Below, piece after piece: positions 44,604 through 52,996 of a DNA stretch of 64,000 bases. Made by a program: the position numbers and the translations under genes. The notes beneath the pieces are model-generated. The model ran no database searches, had not been told where the DNA came from, and saw only the letters and a program-made list of their open reading frames with translations. The DNA comes from Tahibacter aquaticus (GTDB lineage: Bacteria > Pseudomonadota > Gammaproteobacteria > Xanthomonadales > Rhodanobacteraceae). The first letter of the stretch is position 1; the number at the start of each line of letters is the position of its first letter. The stretch lies in assembly GCF_004363655.1 (NCBI RefSeq), contig NZ_SNZH01000013.1:124001-188000 (forward strand). Reading direction: 5' to 3'.

Positions 44604-45787
44604 GCACGTATCCTCTGTTTGCCCGCGTTGACGGCCAGCGCGCGCTGCAGGCCGGCGCTGACATCGGCCAGCAGGTCGACGCTGTCTTCGATGCCGACCG
44701 ACAGGCGCAGCAGGTTGTCGGCGATACCCGCCGTGCGGCGCGCTTCCACCGCCATGGCCGCATGCGTCATCGAGGCCGGATGGGCGACCAGGCTTTCCAC
44801 ACCGCCCAGCGATTCGGCCAGGGAGAAGCAGCGCAGTCCTTCGAGGAAGGCGGCGATGCCGTCGTTGTCCGCATCCAGTTCGAAACTCAGCATGGCGCCG
44901 AAACCCGACTGTTGCCGCGCGGCCAGGGCATGGCCCGGATGATCGGCCAGGCCGGGGTAATAGACCTTGGTCACGGCTTCGTGACCGGCCAGCAGCTGCG
45001 CCAGCGCGTCGGCATTTTCCTGGTGCGCACGCAGGCGCGGGCCCAGGGTGCGCAGGCCGCGCAGGGTGAGGAAGCTGTCGAACGGCGCGCCGGTCAGGCC
45101 GATGCAATTGGCCCACCAGGTCAGCTGTTGGGCAACTGCAGCGTCCTTGGCCACGACGGCGCCGCCGACGACGTCGCTATGTCCATTGATGTACTTTGTG
45201 GTTGAGTGGACAACAATATCCGCGCCCAGCGCGATCGGCTGCTGCAGTGCCGGCGACAGGAAGGTGTTGTCGACCACGACCAGCGCGCCGGCCGCATGCG
45301 CGGCCTGGGCGACGTGACGCACGTCGGTGATGCGCAACAGCGGGTTGGACGGCGTTTCCACCCAGACCAGGGCCGGCTTGTCGGCCAGCGCTTCGGCCAG
45401 GGCCAGCGGATCGGTCAGGTTGACAAAGCGGACCTGGAAACGGCCCTTCTTCTGCCAGGCGTCGAGCAGGCGCCAGGTGCCACCGTAGCAGTCGTGCGCG
45501 GCGATCACGGTGCCGCCGGCTGGCACCAGTTCCAGCACCAGTGCGACCGCCGCCATGCCGCTGGCCGTGACCACGGCACCGGCACCCAGTTCGAGTTCCG
45601 CCAGGGCATTGCCGAGCAGGTCGCGGGTGGGGTTGCCGCTACGCGAATAGTCGTAGACACGCTTCTGGCCGAAACCGGCGAAGGTGTAGTTGGTCGACAG
45701 GTGCAGGGCCGGAACCACGGCGCCATGCTGGGTATCGGATTCGATGCCGGCACGGACGGCGCGGGTGGTGGCGGTCAGTTCGCTCAT
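44600..45787 (-). CDS. metB: Cystathionine gamma-synthase
   Basis: A 395-residue PLP enzyme of the Cys/Met metabolism family. PLP-binding Lys198 lies in HSTTKYINGHSD, the YSRSGNPTRD motif near residue 47, and ETPSNPLLRI near 144. It joins an activated homoserine with cysteine to give cystathionine. O-succinylhomoserine is the probable co-substrate because metX lies 18 bp upstream and the Xanthomonadales MetX type is succinyl-specific (family knowledge). A direct sulfhydrylase or cystathionine lyase cannot be excluded by eye. Its stop overlaps the hom start. Confidence 0.9.
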   Translation of the reverse strand: MSELTATTRAVRAGIESDTQHGAVVPALHLSTNYTFAGFGQKRVYDYSRSGNPTRDLLGNALAELELGAGAVVTASGMAAVALVLELVPAGGTVIAAHDCYGGTWRLLDAWQKKGRFQVRFVNLTDPLALAEALADKPALVWVETPSNPLLRITDVRHVAQAAHAAGALVVVDNTFLSPALQQPIALGADIVVHSTTKYINGHSDVVGGAVVAKDAAVAQQLTWWANCIGLTGAPFDSFLTLRGLRTLGPRLRAHQENADALAQLLAGHEAVTKVYYPGLADHPGHALAARQQSGFGAMLSFELDADNDGIAAFLEGLRCFSLAESLGGVESLVAHPASMTHAAMAVEARRTAGIADNLLRLSVGIEDSVDLLADVSAGLQRALAVNAGKQRIRA

Positions 45788-45805
45788 GGGGAAGAGTCCT
45801 TGCGA

Positions 45806-46834
45806 TCAACAACAGGAAAGGGCGTTGGCAACCAGCGCGCCGACGCGCCCGGTTTCCTTCAGAAAGGCGTCGTGGCCGTAGATCGAATCGATCTCGTGAT
45901 ACGTGGCGCAGGCGGCAACCGCAGCCAGCTCGCGCAGGTCGGTGGTGGGAACCAGGCGGTCGCTGCTGACGGCAATGACGTCGCAGGGCACCTGCACAGC
46001 CGTCGCGTCGATGCGGTGCAGGTCGATGGATTCGGACAGGCTCAGGTAGCGCTGCGCATCGAAGCGCGCGACGAACTTGCGGCCGGCGGCGCCGAGATAG
46101 TCTTCCACCGGGAAATGGAAGCGGCCATCGCGGAATTCCGGCGCGGCGTCGAAACGCTCGGCAAATTCCTCGGCGCCGCGGTAGGTGGTCATGGCCAGCT
46201 GGCGCGCCAGGCCCAGCGCGCCGGCGATGTCGCCGCTGGCAATGCCGCCGCGGACGATTTCGCGCTGGATCGCCCGCAGCGCGGTAGCCAGCGGATGCGC
46301 GCGGTGGGCGCCGCTGATCGCGACCAGGCGGCCGATGCGCCGCGGCGCCAGCGTGGCCAGGGCCAGCCCGACCATGGCGCCGTAGGACGAACCGATATAG
46401 GCCTTGGCCTGGGCGATGCCCAGTGCGTCGAGCAGGGCAACCAGGGCCTGGGCCTGGTCTTCGCTGGACACCGAGATGCCGCCGCCCAGATCGCTCGCTG
46501 CCAGCCAGTCGATGCTGAGTACGCGATGGCAGTCCAGGTCTAGCGGCTTGCCGTTGCCGACCAGATCGTCCCACCAGCCGGCATTGCCGCCTTGGCTGCA
46601 GACATCGCGGCTGGCGGAAATGCCGCCCTGCACGATGACCGTCGGCGCGTCTGCTGCGCCGTGCCAGAAATAGCGCAGGGTGACCTTGACCGCCTCGCTG
46701 CCGTACTTGGGCTGGATGCGCACCACCGCTTCGCTGCGCGCAGGCCGCGGAATCGGCTGCAGGAACGCGGCGGACTCGTAGGCGAAGACCGTCGTGTCGA
46801 AAGCGGCGAAGGAGCTGGCGTTGGCGAGGGTCAT
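45806..46834 (-). CDS. metX: MetX-type homoserine O-acyltransferase (probably succinyl-specific)
   Basis: A 342-residue alpha/beta-hydrolase-fold acyltransferase, the first step of methionine synthesis from homoserine. It has GGISASRDV near residue 70, nucleophile Ser150 in IGSSYGAMVG, Asp in SSDRLVP and His in IYGHDAFL near the C-terminus. The group found in Xanthomonas transfers succinate despite the MetX fold. The ATG at 46834 follows GGAG at 7 bp; the open frame upstream is riboswitch leader, not protein. The gene heads metX-metB-hom and lies behind a SAM riboswitch. Confidence 0.9.
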   Translation of the reverse strand: MTLANASSFAAFDTTVFAYESAAFLQPIPRPARSEAVVRIQPKYGSEAVKVTLRYFWHGAADAPTVIVQGGISASRDVCSQGGNAGWWDDLVGNGKPLDLDCHRVLSIDWLAASDLGGGISVSSEDQAQALVALLDALGIAQAKAYIGSSYGAMVGLALATLAPRRIGRLVAISGAHRAHPLATALRAIQREIVRGGIASGDIAGALGLARQLAMTTYRGAEEFAERFDAAPEFRDGRFHFPVEDYLGAAGRKFVARFDAQRYLSLSESIDLHRIDATAVQVPCDVIAVSSDRLVPTTDLRELAAVAACATYHEIDSIYGHDAFLKETGRVGALVANALSCC

Positions 46835-46884
46835 GCGGTTCTCCGGCAGTGGTCGAGCTTCTGCGGACACCGATGACGTGGCGA

Positions 46885-46916
46885 CAGCCGCCACCCGCGA
46901 CAGGGGTGGATGGCTG
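46885..46916 (-). promoter_or_regulatory. Leader hairpin between SAM riboswitch and metX (expression platform)
   Basis: CAGCC and CCACCC on one side pair with GGGTGG and GGCTG on the other (46885-46896 with 46904-46916), a strong stem just past the riboswitch. No T-tract follows, so it may act through translation or Rho instead of intrinsic termination. It ends about 50 bases before the metX start codon. Confidence 0.6.
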
Positions 46917-46920
46917 CTAC

Positions 46921-47028
46921 CCATCTCTCGGCACGGCGCTGCAAGCGCCTCCGTAGGAGTTGGCACCGTGCGGTTTCCCGTCGGTTGCCCCGGCTTCCAA
47001 GGGCCTTTCCCTCAGCCGGTCTCGATGG
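46921..47028 (-). ncRNA. SAM-I (S-box) riboswitch upstream of metX
   Basis: The minus-strand leader contains the S-box core in order: CCATC (P1, 47028-47024) followed by GAGACCGGCT; GAGGGAAAGGCCCTTGGAAG with the k-turn-like GA/GAA elements; CCGGGGCAACC; CGGTGCCAACTCC; a P4 stem (GGCGC/GCGCC); then GAGAGATGG, whose GATGG closes P1. CCGGCT pairs with AGCCGG to make P2. This is the known S-adenosylmethionine-binding fold, expected to shut down metX-metB-hom when SAM is plentiful. Identification is by conserved core and pairing, not by a model search. Confidence 0.88.
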
Positions 47029-47040
47029 ATCGTGGGGTGA

Positions 47041-47069
47041 ACTGTAGTGACCACGAGGCATATCGTCAA
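47041..47069 (-). promoter_or_regulatory. Promoter of the metX-metB-hom operon
   Basis: On the minus strand, TTGACG (47069-47064) and TACAGT (47046-47041) are 17 bp apart, close to the sigma-70 consensus. Transcription would start near 47034, a few bases before the riboswitch aptamer, which supports both calls. Confidence 0.75.
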
Positions 47070-47073
47070 TAGA

Positions 47074-47091
47074 CGTTTAGACGTCTAAACG
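47074..47091. promoter_or_regulatory. Perfect 18-bp palindrome upstream of the metX promoter
   Basis: CGTTTAGACGTCTAAACG is a perfect palindrome centred at 47082.5, immediately upstream of the -35 box of the metX promoter, and 150 bp from the divergent M23 peptidase gene. Its centre AGACGTCT is identical to the enterobacterial MetJ met-box, and AGACGTTT directly precedes it (47071-47078) as a second tandem 8-mer. The position suggests a protein-binding site, for metX or the divergent gene. Confidence 0.7.
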
Positions 47092-47240
47092 GCCATATAT
47101 CGAATCGACCTATGCGCACCGGCAAGCCATACGACGGCGCCGGTGCGGTATCCGGCGGCCGGTACCTACGAGCCGGAGGGGGCGAGGCCACGCCGCGGCG
47201 GCCACAGCAGCGCTGGCCCCACATACCCTACAATCCGGCG

Positions 47241-48149
47241 ATGACCACCCCTGCCCTACGCCTGCTTGCCGCCACGCTGCTGCTGTTCGCCGCCGCGCCG
47301 CAGGCAAAGAAGATATACAAATACACAGACACTAACGGCGTCGTTCATTTCACCGACCGCAAACCCGACACCGCCCAGCCGGTGCAGGAAACCGTGGTCA
47401 AGGTCGAACAGGGCAAGATGGTGGAGCTGCGCCTGGAAGGCCACGCCGACCAACGCCAGGCGCGTGTGTTCAACAACTACGCCGGCCCGGCCGAGGTGGA
47501 GCTGAGCCTGGGCGATGCAAGCAATATCGCCACCGAGCCGCCGCTGCCGCTGACAATCACCCTGCCCGCCCGCGCCGAGCGCGTGCTGGCCAACCTGCGC
47601 CAGGCCGATACAACCCAGCCGGCACGATTGGAACTGGCCATCCGCGCCATTCCCGGCAGCCCTGGCGCGCACCACGAAGACGCCGAGTACGCCTGGCCGC
47701 TGGGCAAACACGACGCGCGTATCGACCAGGGCTTCAACGGCAGTTTCAGCCATACCGACGAGCAGTCGCGCTATGCCATGGATGCCGCAACGGCCGAAGG
47801 CACGCCGGTACTCGCCGCACGCGATGGCGTGGTGATGGAAGTGCAGGACGACTACTACGGCGCCGGCCTGGACAAGGAAAAATTCGGCGGCCGTGCCAAC
47901 GTGGTGCGCGTACTGCACAGTGACGGCAGCATGGCGGTATATGCCCATCTGCGCCCGGAAAGCGTGGTGGTACAGGCCGGCCGTCATGTCTACGTCGGGC
48001 AGCAGCTCGGCGAATCGGGAAATACGGGCTTTTCCACCGGCCCGCATCTGCATTTCTGCATCCAGCTCAATGCCGGCATGAAACTGGTGTCGGTGCCGTT
48101 CCGCATGCGTGGGCCGGACGGCGGGGCGCTGGATCTCGGCGCACGCTGA
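47241..48149 (+). CDS. Exported M23-family peptidase with N-terminal DUF4124 domain
   Basis: A 302-residue exported protein. Residues 1-~21 are a signal peptide ending AAAPQA; a DUF4124 domain follows (KIYKYTDTNGVVHFTDRKP). The C-terminal LytM/M23 domain has zinc-ligand motif SHTDEQSRYAMD near residue 170, VYAHLRPES, and GPHLHF near 272. M23 enzymes cut peptide bridges of peptidoglycan; all metal ligands appear present, so it is probably active. The ATG at 47241 gives a clean signal peptide; the frame is open further upstream. Expression may share the region with the metX promoter. Confidence 0.9.
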   Translation: MTTPALRLLAATLLLFAAAPQAKKIYKYTDTNGVVHFTDRKPDTAQPVQETVVKVEQGKMVELRLEGHADQRQARVFNNYAGPAEVELSLGDASNIATEPPLPLTITLPARAERVLANLRQADTTQPARLELAIRAIPGSPGAHHEDAEYAWPLGKHDARIDQGFNGSFSHTDEQSRYAMDAATAEGTPVLAARDGVVMEVQDDYYGAGLDKEKFGGRANVVRVLHSDGSMAVYAHLRPESVVVQAGRHVYVGQQLGESGNTGFSTGPHLHFCIQLNAGMKLVSVPFRMRGPDGGALDLGAR

Positions 48150-48177
48150 TCGCCGGCATGCCATTACGGATGGAGAG

Positions 48178-49496
48178 ATGACAGGCATCGAGCAATCGCG
48201 CCTCATCATGAATTCACGCGGCTCGCTGTCCCCGGCCACGCTTATCGCCGCCGATACGCCGCTGCGGCACAGCCTTGGCTATCACCCCGACCACGGCAAC
48301 ACGCTGGTGCTACTGGGTTACGTGCTGACACACCAGCGCCGTTTCGGCGAAGCGGCCGCAGCCTTCGACACGGCCCACCGGGTCAAGGCGGACAGCCCCT
48401 GGCTGGAACTCAATACCGGCGAGGTGCTGGCCATGCAGGGCCGGACAGAGGAAGCCCTGGATCACTACGAAGCGGCGATCGCAGACCCGAAAAAGTGCCG
48501 CACCTGATCAAGGACTGGGCTACCGAGGAAATGTCACGCCTGCTGGCGGAAATGGGCCACGGCGCCAGGGCCGTCGCCGCCTAGGACCAACTGATCGCCT
48601 CTGGCCGCGCCAAGGCGTGGACCTTCGGCCACCACTCGCGCATCCTGCGCGTGCATCTGCTCGACACGAAACGCTCGCTGGAGATGAGCCGGCGCGCCCT
48701 CAATCTCATGGACTACGGCTGGGGGCGCGACAACCTCGGCCGCACCCTGTACCTGGCCTGGGCCGAGGCACTGATCGTCGACAAGGACACGGCCAAGGCG
48801 GAAGCACTGTACGCCGAAGCGCAGCAGTACCTGCCCGATCTTCGCTATGTCGCCGAGGAATTCAGCGAATTTCCGCGCGCACATCCGATCTTCGAGGCGT
48901 TCAAGCGCCGGGGCTATTCGCTCAATCGCCGGGGCAGCGATCCCATCAGCACCAGCCAGTTGCTGCTCGCCGTGGAAAAGTCCAACGCCGGCGGCCTGAA
49001 GAGATTGCTCGACGCCGGCGCCGACCCCAACCTGGGATCGCACAGGGGCCGTGAGACGCCGCTGATGCGCGCGGCCAAGGCGGGCAACACCGAACTGGTG
49101 CAAGTGCTGCTGGCCGGTGGCGCCGAGCCGCGCCTACGAGATGCGGGCGGCCGCGATGCCGAAACGCTGGCGCGCGACGCCGGCCAAGAGCCTGTCGCGG
49201 CGCTGCTGGCCGAGACACGCCGCACCCACCCGTCCAGCGCCCTGGTGACGGCCGGCAAGGACAGCGAGGGCATGTCCCTGACCGGATTCCGCTATCGCCT
49301 GCTGCAGGATTACGGGCAACAGCCGTTCGGCGCGCGCAAGGGCGGCGAAGCAACGTTCAGCGGTATCGCCGACGGCAATGGCCCCGGCCGCATAACGCTG
49401 GTATTCGAACTGGGTTTCGCCCGCTCGATGAACTTCGAGCAGGCGTTCGAGGCAAATGAGCGGACCCGGGTATTCGCCATTATCGAAGACTCCTGA
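48178..49496 (+). pseudogene. TPR/ankyrin-repeat gene broken by a frameshift and an in-frame stop
   Basis: The ATG at 48178 opens a TPR-like protein (NTLVLLGYVLTHQRRFGEAA; EEALDHYEAAIADP). Near 48490 the frame shifts: the original runs into TGA at 48507, while the -1 alternative continues as EKVPHLIKDWATEEMSRLL. That frame then meets an amber TAG at 48582-48584 and goes on without break to 49496 as a TPR-like then ankyrin-repeat region (TPLMRAAKAGNTELVQVLLAGGAEP). One missing base and one point change would restore about 440 residues. Real decay or sequencing errors are both possible, and a GTG at 48651 might permit a shorter product. Confidence 0.75.
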
Positions 49497-49589
49497 AGCG
49501 CTGCGCGACCGTGGACGCCCGGGCTTGCAGGTATACTTGCCGGTCGCCTGCCCCGTCCTGGGCGCAGGGCCGCATCTCAAGCCGCCATC

Positions 49590-51191
49590 ATGTCCGAGCA
49601 CCTCACCGAAACGCGGCGCCGCCGCACCTTCGCCATCATTTCGCATCCCGACGCGGGCAAGACCACGCTGACGGAAAAGCTGCTGTTGTTCGGCGGTGCC
49701 ATCCAGATGGCCGGCAGCGTCAAGGGACGCAAGGCGGCACGGCATGCAACCTCGGACTGGATGGCGCTGGAAAAAGAGCGCGGCATATCGGTCACCTCGT
49801 CGGTGATGCAGTTCCCGTACGAAGGCTGCATCGTCAACCTGCTCGATACGCCAGGCCATGCGGATTTCGGCGAAGACACCTACCGCGTGCTGACCGCGGT
49901 CGACTCGGCCCTGATGGTGATCGACTGCGCCAAGGGCGTGGAAGAACGAACGATCAAGCTGATGGAAGTCTGCCGCCTGCGCGACACGCCGATCATGAGC
50001 TTCATCAACAAGCTCGACCGCGAAGGCCGCTCGCCAATCGAGCTGCTGGACGAAGTGGAATCGGTGCTGAAGATCCAGTGCGCGCCGATCACCTGGCCCA
50101 TCGGCATGGGTTCGCGCCTCAAGGGCGTCTATCACCTGGTCAGCGGAGAAGTGCACCTGTACGAACCCGGACGCAATTTCACGCGCCAGGACTCGACCAT
50201 CTTCGCCTCGCTGGACGACCCGCAACTGGAAGCACGCATCGGCAGCAACATGCTGCAGGAGCTGCGCGACGAGCTGGAACTGGTCGAAGGTGCCTCGCAC
50301 CCGTTCGACCTGGACGAATACCTGGCCGGCCGGCTGGCGCCGGTGTTCTTCGGTTCGGCAGTGAACAATTTCGGTGTGCAGCCGCTGCTGGATTTCTTCA
50401 TCGAGCACGCGCCCAGTCCCCGGCCGCGCGCGACCACGACGCGGGAAGTCGAGCCGGCGGAAGAGAAAATGTCGGGCTTCGTGTTCAAGATCCAGGCCAA
50501 CATGGATCCCATGCACCGCGACCGCGTGGCCTTCATGCGTATCTGCTCGGGCCGCTTCGAGGCCGGCATGAAGTCGTTCCATGTGCGCAGCGGCAAGGAG
50601 ATGAAGCTGGCCAATGCGCTGACCTTCATGGCGTCGGATCGCGAGATCGTGGCCGAGGCATATCCGGGCGACGTGATCGGCATCCACAACCACGGCACCA
50701 TTTCCATCGGCGACACCTTCAGCGAAGGCGAAGCGCTGAGTTTCACCGGCATACCGAATTTCGCCCCGGAACTGTTCCGCCGCGCGCGCCTGAAAGATCC
50801 ACTGAAAATGAAGCAGCTGCAGAAAGGTCTGGCGCAGCTGTCCGAAGAAGGCGCCACGCAGTTCTTCAAGCCGCTGATGTCCAACGACCTGATTCTTGGC
50901 GCCGTCGGCATATTGCAGTTCGACGTAGTCGCCTACCGACTCAAGGACGAGTACGGCGTGGAATGCGTGTTCGAGCCGATCACCGTCAGCACGGCGCGCT
51001 GGGTGCAGGTCAAGGACGCGAAGAAGCTGGAAGAGTTTCGCGACAAGGCAGCCACCCATCTGGCCATCGATGCGGCCGGGGAACTGGTCTACCTGGCGCC
51101 CAGCCGGGTCAATCTGCAGCTGACCCAGGAACGCTGGCCCGACGTGCGCTTTGCCGCCACGCGCGAGCACGCCAGCGCCGTCACCACCTGA
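49590..51191 (+). CDS. prfC: Peptide chain release factor 3
   Basis: A 533-residue translational GTPase that recycles RF1/RF2 after termination. GTPase motif G1 is [12 protein letters not shown] (residues ~17-27), the switch region follows ([11 protein letters not shown]), G3 is [14 protein letters not shown], and G4 is NKLD. The length and domain order match E. coli RF3 (529). A TATACT at 49532-49537 could be a -10 element. It ends just before a bidirectional terminator. Confidence 0.96.
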   Translation: MSEHLTETRRRRTFAIISHPDAGKTTLTEKLLLFGGAIQMAGSVKGRKAARHATSDWMALEKERGISVTSSVMQFPYEGCIVNLLDTPGHADFGEDTYRVLTAVDSALMVIDCAKGVEERTIKLMEVCRLRDTPIMSFINKLDREGRSPIELLDEVESVLKIQCAPITWPIGMGSRLKGVYHLVSGEVHLYEPGRNFTRQDSTIFASLDDPQLEARIGSNMLQELRDELELVEGASHPFDLDEYLAGRLAPVFFGSAVNNFGVQPLLDFFIEHAPSPRPRATTTREVEPAEEKMSGFVFKIQANMDPMHRDRVAFMRICSGRFEAGMKSFHVRSGKEMKLANALTFMASDREIVAEAYPGDVIGIHNHGTISIGDTFSEGEALSFTGIPNFAPELFRRARLKDPLKMKQLQKGLAQLSEEGATQFFKPLMSNDLILGAVGILQFDVVAYRLKDEYGVECVFEPITVSTARWVQVKDAKKLEEFRDKAATHLAIDAAGELVYLAPSRVNLQLTQERWPDVRFAATREHASAVTT

Positions 51192-51224
51192 AAAACAAAA
51201 AACCCCGCCAGAAGGCGGGGCTTT
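51192..51224. terminator. Bidirectional intrinsic terminator between prfC and the anti-sigma-like gene
   Basis: CCCCGCC (51203-51209) and GGCGGGG (51214-51220) form a stem with loop AGAA. It is flanked on the left by an A-rich run (an excellent T-tract for minus-strand transcripts) and on the right by CTTTG. It should end the converging sigma/anti-sigma transcript strongly and prfC less so. Confidence 0.88.
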
Positions 51225-51252
51225 GCAGATCCGGAATCCGGTTGAGTGCGGC

Positions 51253-51798
51253 TCAACCGCCCGCCTGGGCACTGAACAGGCGGTCTTCCATGTCATCGTC
51301 GCTGAAGATCGCGTCGCCTGCAGACTGGTGCGCCACGCGCCGTTCCAGGCTGCCGTCGAAGATCAGGTCGCCCGCAGCCGCCGGCTGATGCGCCATCATG
51401 GCTTCGCCGACGATGGCGGGATTGTCGTGGCGCGCGATAAACAGCGCGGCGGCGGCGATGAAACTGGCAGCAACGGCACCCCATTGCCAGCCCTTTTCGC
51501 GCGTACGACGGCCGTGTGCGCCGCGGCCGGAACGTTCGCGCCCTTCGTGTACGGCAGCGCCATGGGCGAGGCCATGTGCCAGTTCGGCCGAGGCCGGCTC
51601 CAGCGCACGCAGGAAGCGGACCAGATCGGCGTGGGCGGAAGAGCCTTCCAATGCCGCCACCACTTCATTGCGCTCGTGCGGCACGATGCGGCCGTTGGCG
51701 GCGCGAAGCGCGGTATCCGCATCGACCAGGGCCCGCGCGCTTAGCGTCTGCGCCGCGGTAGCCGACTGAAAAAGCTGGGAAAGACTGGGTCTATTCAT
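51253..51798 (-). CDS. Anti-sigma-factor-like single-pass membrane protein
   Basis: A 181-residue protein, started at the ATG at 51798 behind GGAG at 6 bp, overlapping the end of the sigma gene by 8 bp. Residues 1-~90 are cytosolic and helical (PHERNEVVAALEGSSAHADL), residues ~105-122 are a transmembrane segment (WGAVAASFIAAAALFIA), and ~60 residues follow outside. This is the topology of an anti-sigma factor, and coupling to the ECF gene supports that role. No zinc motif is seen, and the family is not recognised. Confidence 0.7.
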   Translation of the reverse strand: MNRPSLSQLFQSATAAQTLSARALVDADTALRAANGRIVPHERNEVVAALEGSSAHADLVRFLRALEPASAELAHGLAHGAAVHEGRERSGRGAHGRRTREKGWQWGAVAASFIAAAALFIARHDNPAIVGEAMMAHQPAAAGDLIFDGSLERRVAHQSAGDAIFSDDDMEDRLFSAQAGG

Positions 51799-52345
51799 CG
51801 AATTCTCCGGCTCCAAGCTCGCGCAGACGGTCTTTCAGTTCGTCCATCCCACGCGATACCAATTTCCGCGCTGCCTCGGCCGAGGTACCGATCAGGTCGG
51901 CAATTTCCTGCAGGGCAAAGCCTTGCAGATGCAGACTGATCGGCTGGCGCCGGCGCTCCGGCAGCGCGGCGAGGCAGGCCTTAAGCTGCTCGACATGCTG
52001 ACGATTCCTGGCGCGGTCCTCAGGCCCTTGGTTTCCGTCGGGAAAGGGATTGAACCCGTCCTCGGAATCCTCTGGCAGCGGCTCGGTTGCCCGGACCTGT
52101 GCCCGTCTCAGGGCGTCGATCACGGTGCTGGCAACCACTCGCTGGATATAAGACGCATGAAAGGCCGCAGACCGGTCACGCTCGATCGCACGCCATAGCC
52201 GGATGCGCACTTCCTGCTCTACATCGTCCGCATCGATGCCGTGCCGGGCCAGGCCATGGGCGGCCACCAGCGCACGCAACTTGCTGCCGTAGTCGGCCAG
52301 AAGTCGTTCCAGGCGCTCATGATTCGGGTCGTTGATGCGGCCCAC
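51791..52345 (-). CDS. ECF-type RNA polymerase sigma factor (second)
   Basis: A 184-residue sigma-70 factor. Region 2 is seen in DADDVEQEVRIRLWRAIERD and SYIQRVVASTVIDALRRAQV, and region 4 in LAALPERRRQPISLHLQGFA followed by the helix-turn-helix QEIADLIGTSAEAARKLVSR. It is coupled to the membrane protein gene downstream, and is unrelated in neighbourhood to the ECF gene at 37 kb. The target genes are unknown. Confidence 0.88.
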   Translation of the reverse strand: MGRINDPNHERLERLLADYGSKLRALVAAHGLARHGIDADDVEQEVRIRLWRAIERDRSAAFHASYIQRVVASTVIDALRRAQVRATEPLPEDSEDGFNPFPDGNQGPEDRARNRQHVEQLKACLAALPERRRQPISLHLQGFALQEIADLIGTSAEAARKLVSRGMDELKDRLRELGAGEFDE

Positions 52346-52429
52346 GACTGTCCGGCGAAGCAGGGAAAGGGGCGCATCCTCCGCGAAAGCGCCGAGGCTG
52401 GCAATTGCTACCTCATGGCCGGACCGAAT

Positions 52430-52861
52430 CTAACCGGCGATATAGCGCTGCAGCTGCGCCAACTCCTCGGCCTGTTCGCCGATCACGGCCTTGACCAGGT
52501 CGCCGATGGAGACTACGCCGACCACCCGCCGCTGCTCGTCGACCACGGGCAGATGACGGATGCGCCGCTGCGTGCAAAGACGCATGCAGTCTTCGATGCG
52601 ATGCTCTGGGGTGACGGTCTCGACCGGCGTCGACATGATCTGCCATACCGGTGTTTCCGCCGAAGAACGGCCGAGCAGGATGACTTTGCGCGCGTAATCG
52701 CGTTCGGAAACGATGCCGACAAGCTCGCTGCCGCGCATGACCAGCAATGCACCGACATGATGGTCGGCCATGGCCTGGATCGCCTGCAGCACGGGCTGTT
52801 CGGGCTCGACCGCAAACACCTGGTCGCCCTTGCCTTGCAATAGATGTTTGACCTGACGCAT
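52430..52861 (-). CDS. Stand-alone tandem CBS-domain protein
   Basis: A 143-residue cytosolic protein made of two CBS domains (VLQAIQAMADHHVGALLVM and RIEDCMRLCTQRRIRHLPVV), each ending with a GIV or GVV motif before SERD or SIGD. Such pairs bind adenosine nucleotides and regulate partner enzymes. Start at 52861 follows GGAGG. It is probably monocistronic; the partner is unknown. Confidence 0.9.
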   Translation of the reverse strand: MRQVKHLLQGKGDQVFAVEPEQPVLQAIQAMADHHVGALLVMRGSELVGIVSERDYARKVILLGRSSAETPVWQIMSTPVETVTPEHRIEDCMRLCTQRRIRHLPVVDEQRRVVGVVSIGDLVKAVIGEQAEELAQLQRYIAG

Positions 52862-52996
52862 GCGACCTCCGCTAGCGACCAGCCTGCGCGGCAGTCTAGC
52901 AGGCTGGCAGTGCAAGGGCTGCTGTCGTTTTTCGTTGCCGCGCCATGGCGCCTGTCGCGCCCTGTTTGCGGGTCGCGACAGGCAGCATCTGTGGGG

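Noticed and set aside
43458-44942. 494-residue plus-strand frame opposite hom and metB
   Set aside because: It is antisense to two clearly identified enzymes and lacks motifs.
47071-47094. Calling the palindrome a definite MetJ operator
   Set aside because: The match to the met-box is exact, but no metJ gene is visible and the operon already has a SAM riboswitch; it is reported as an unassigned operator.
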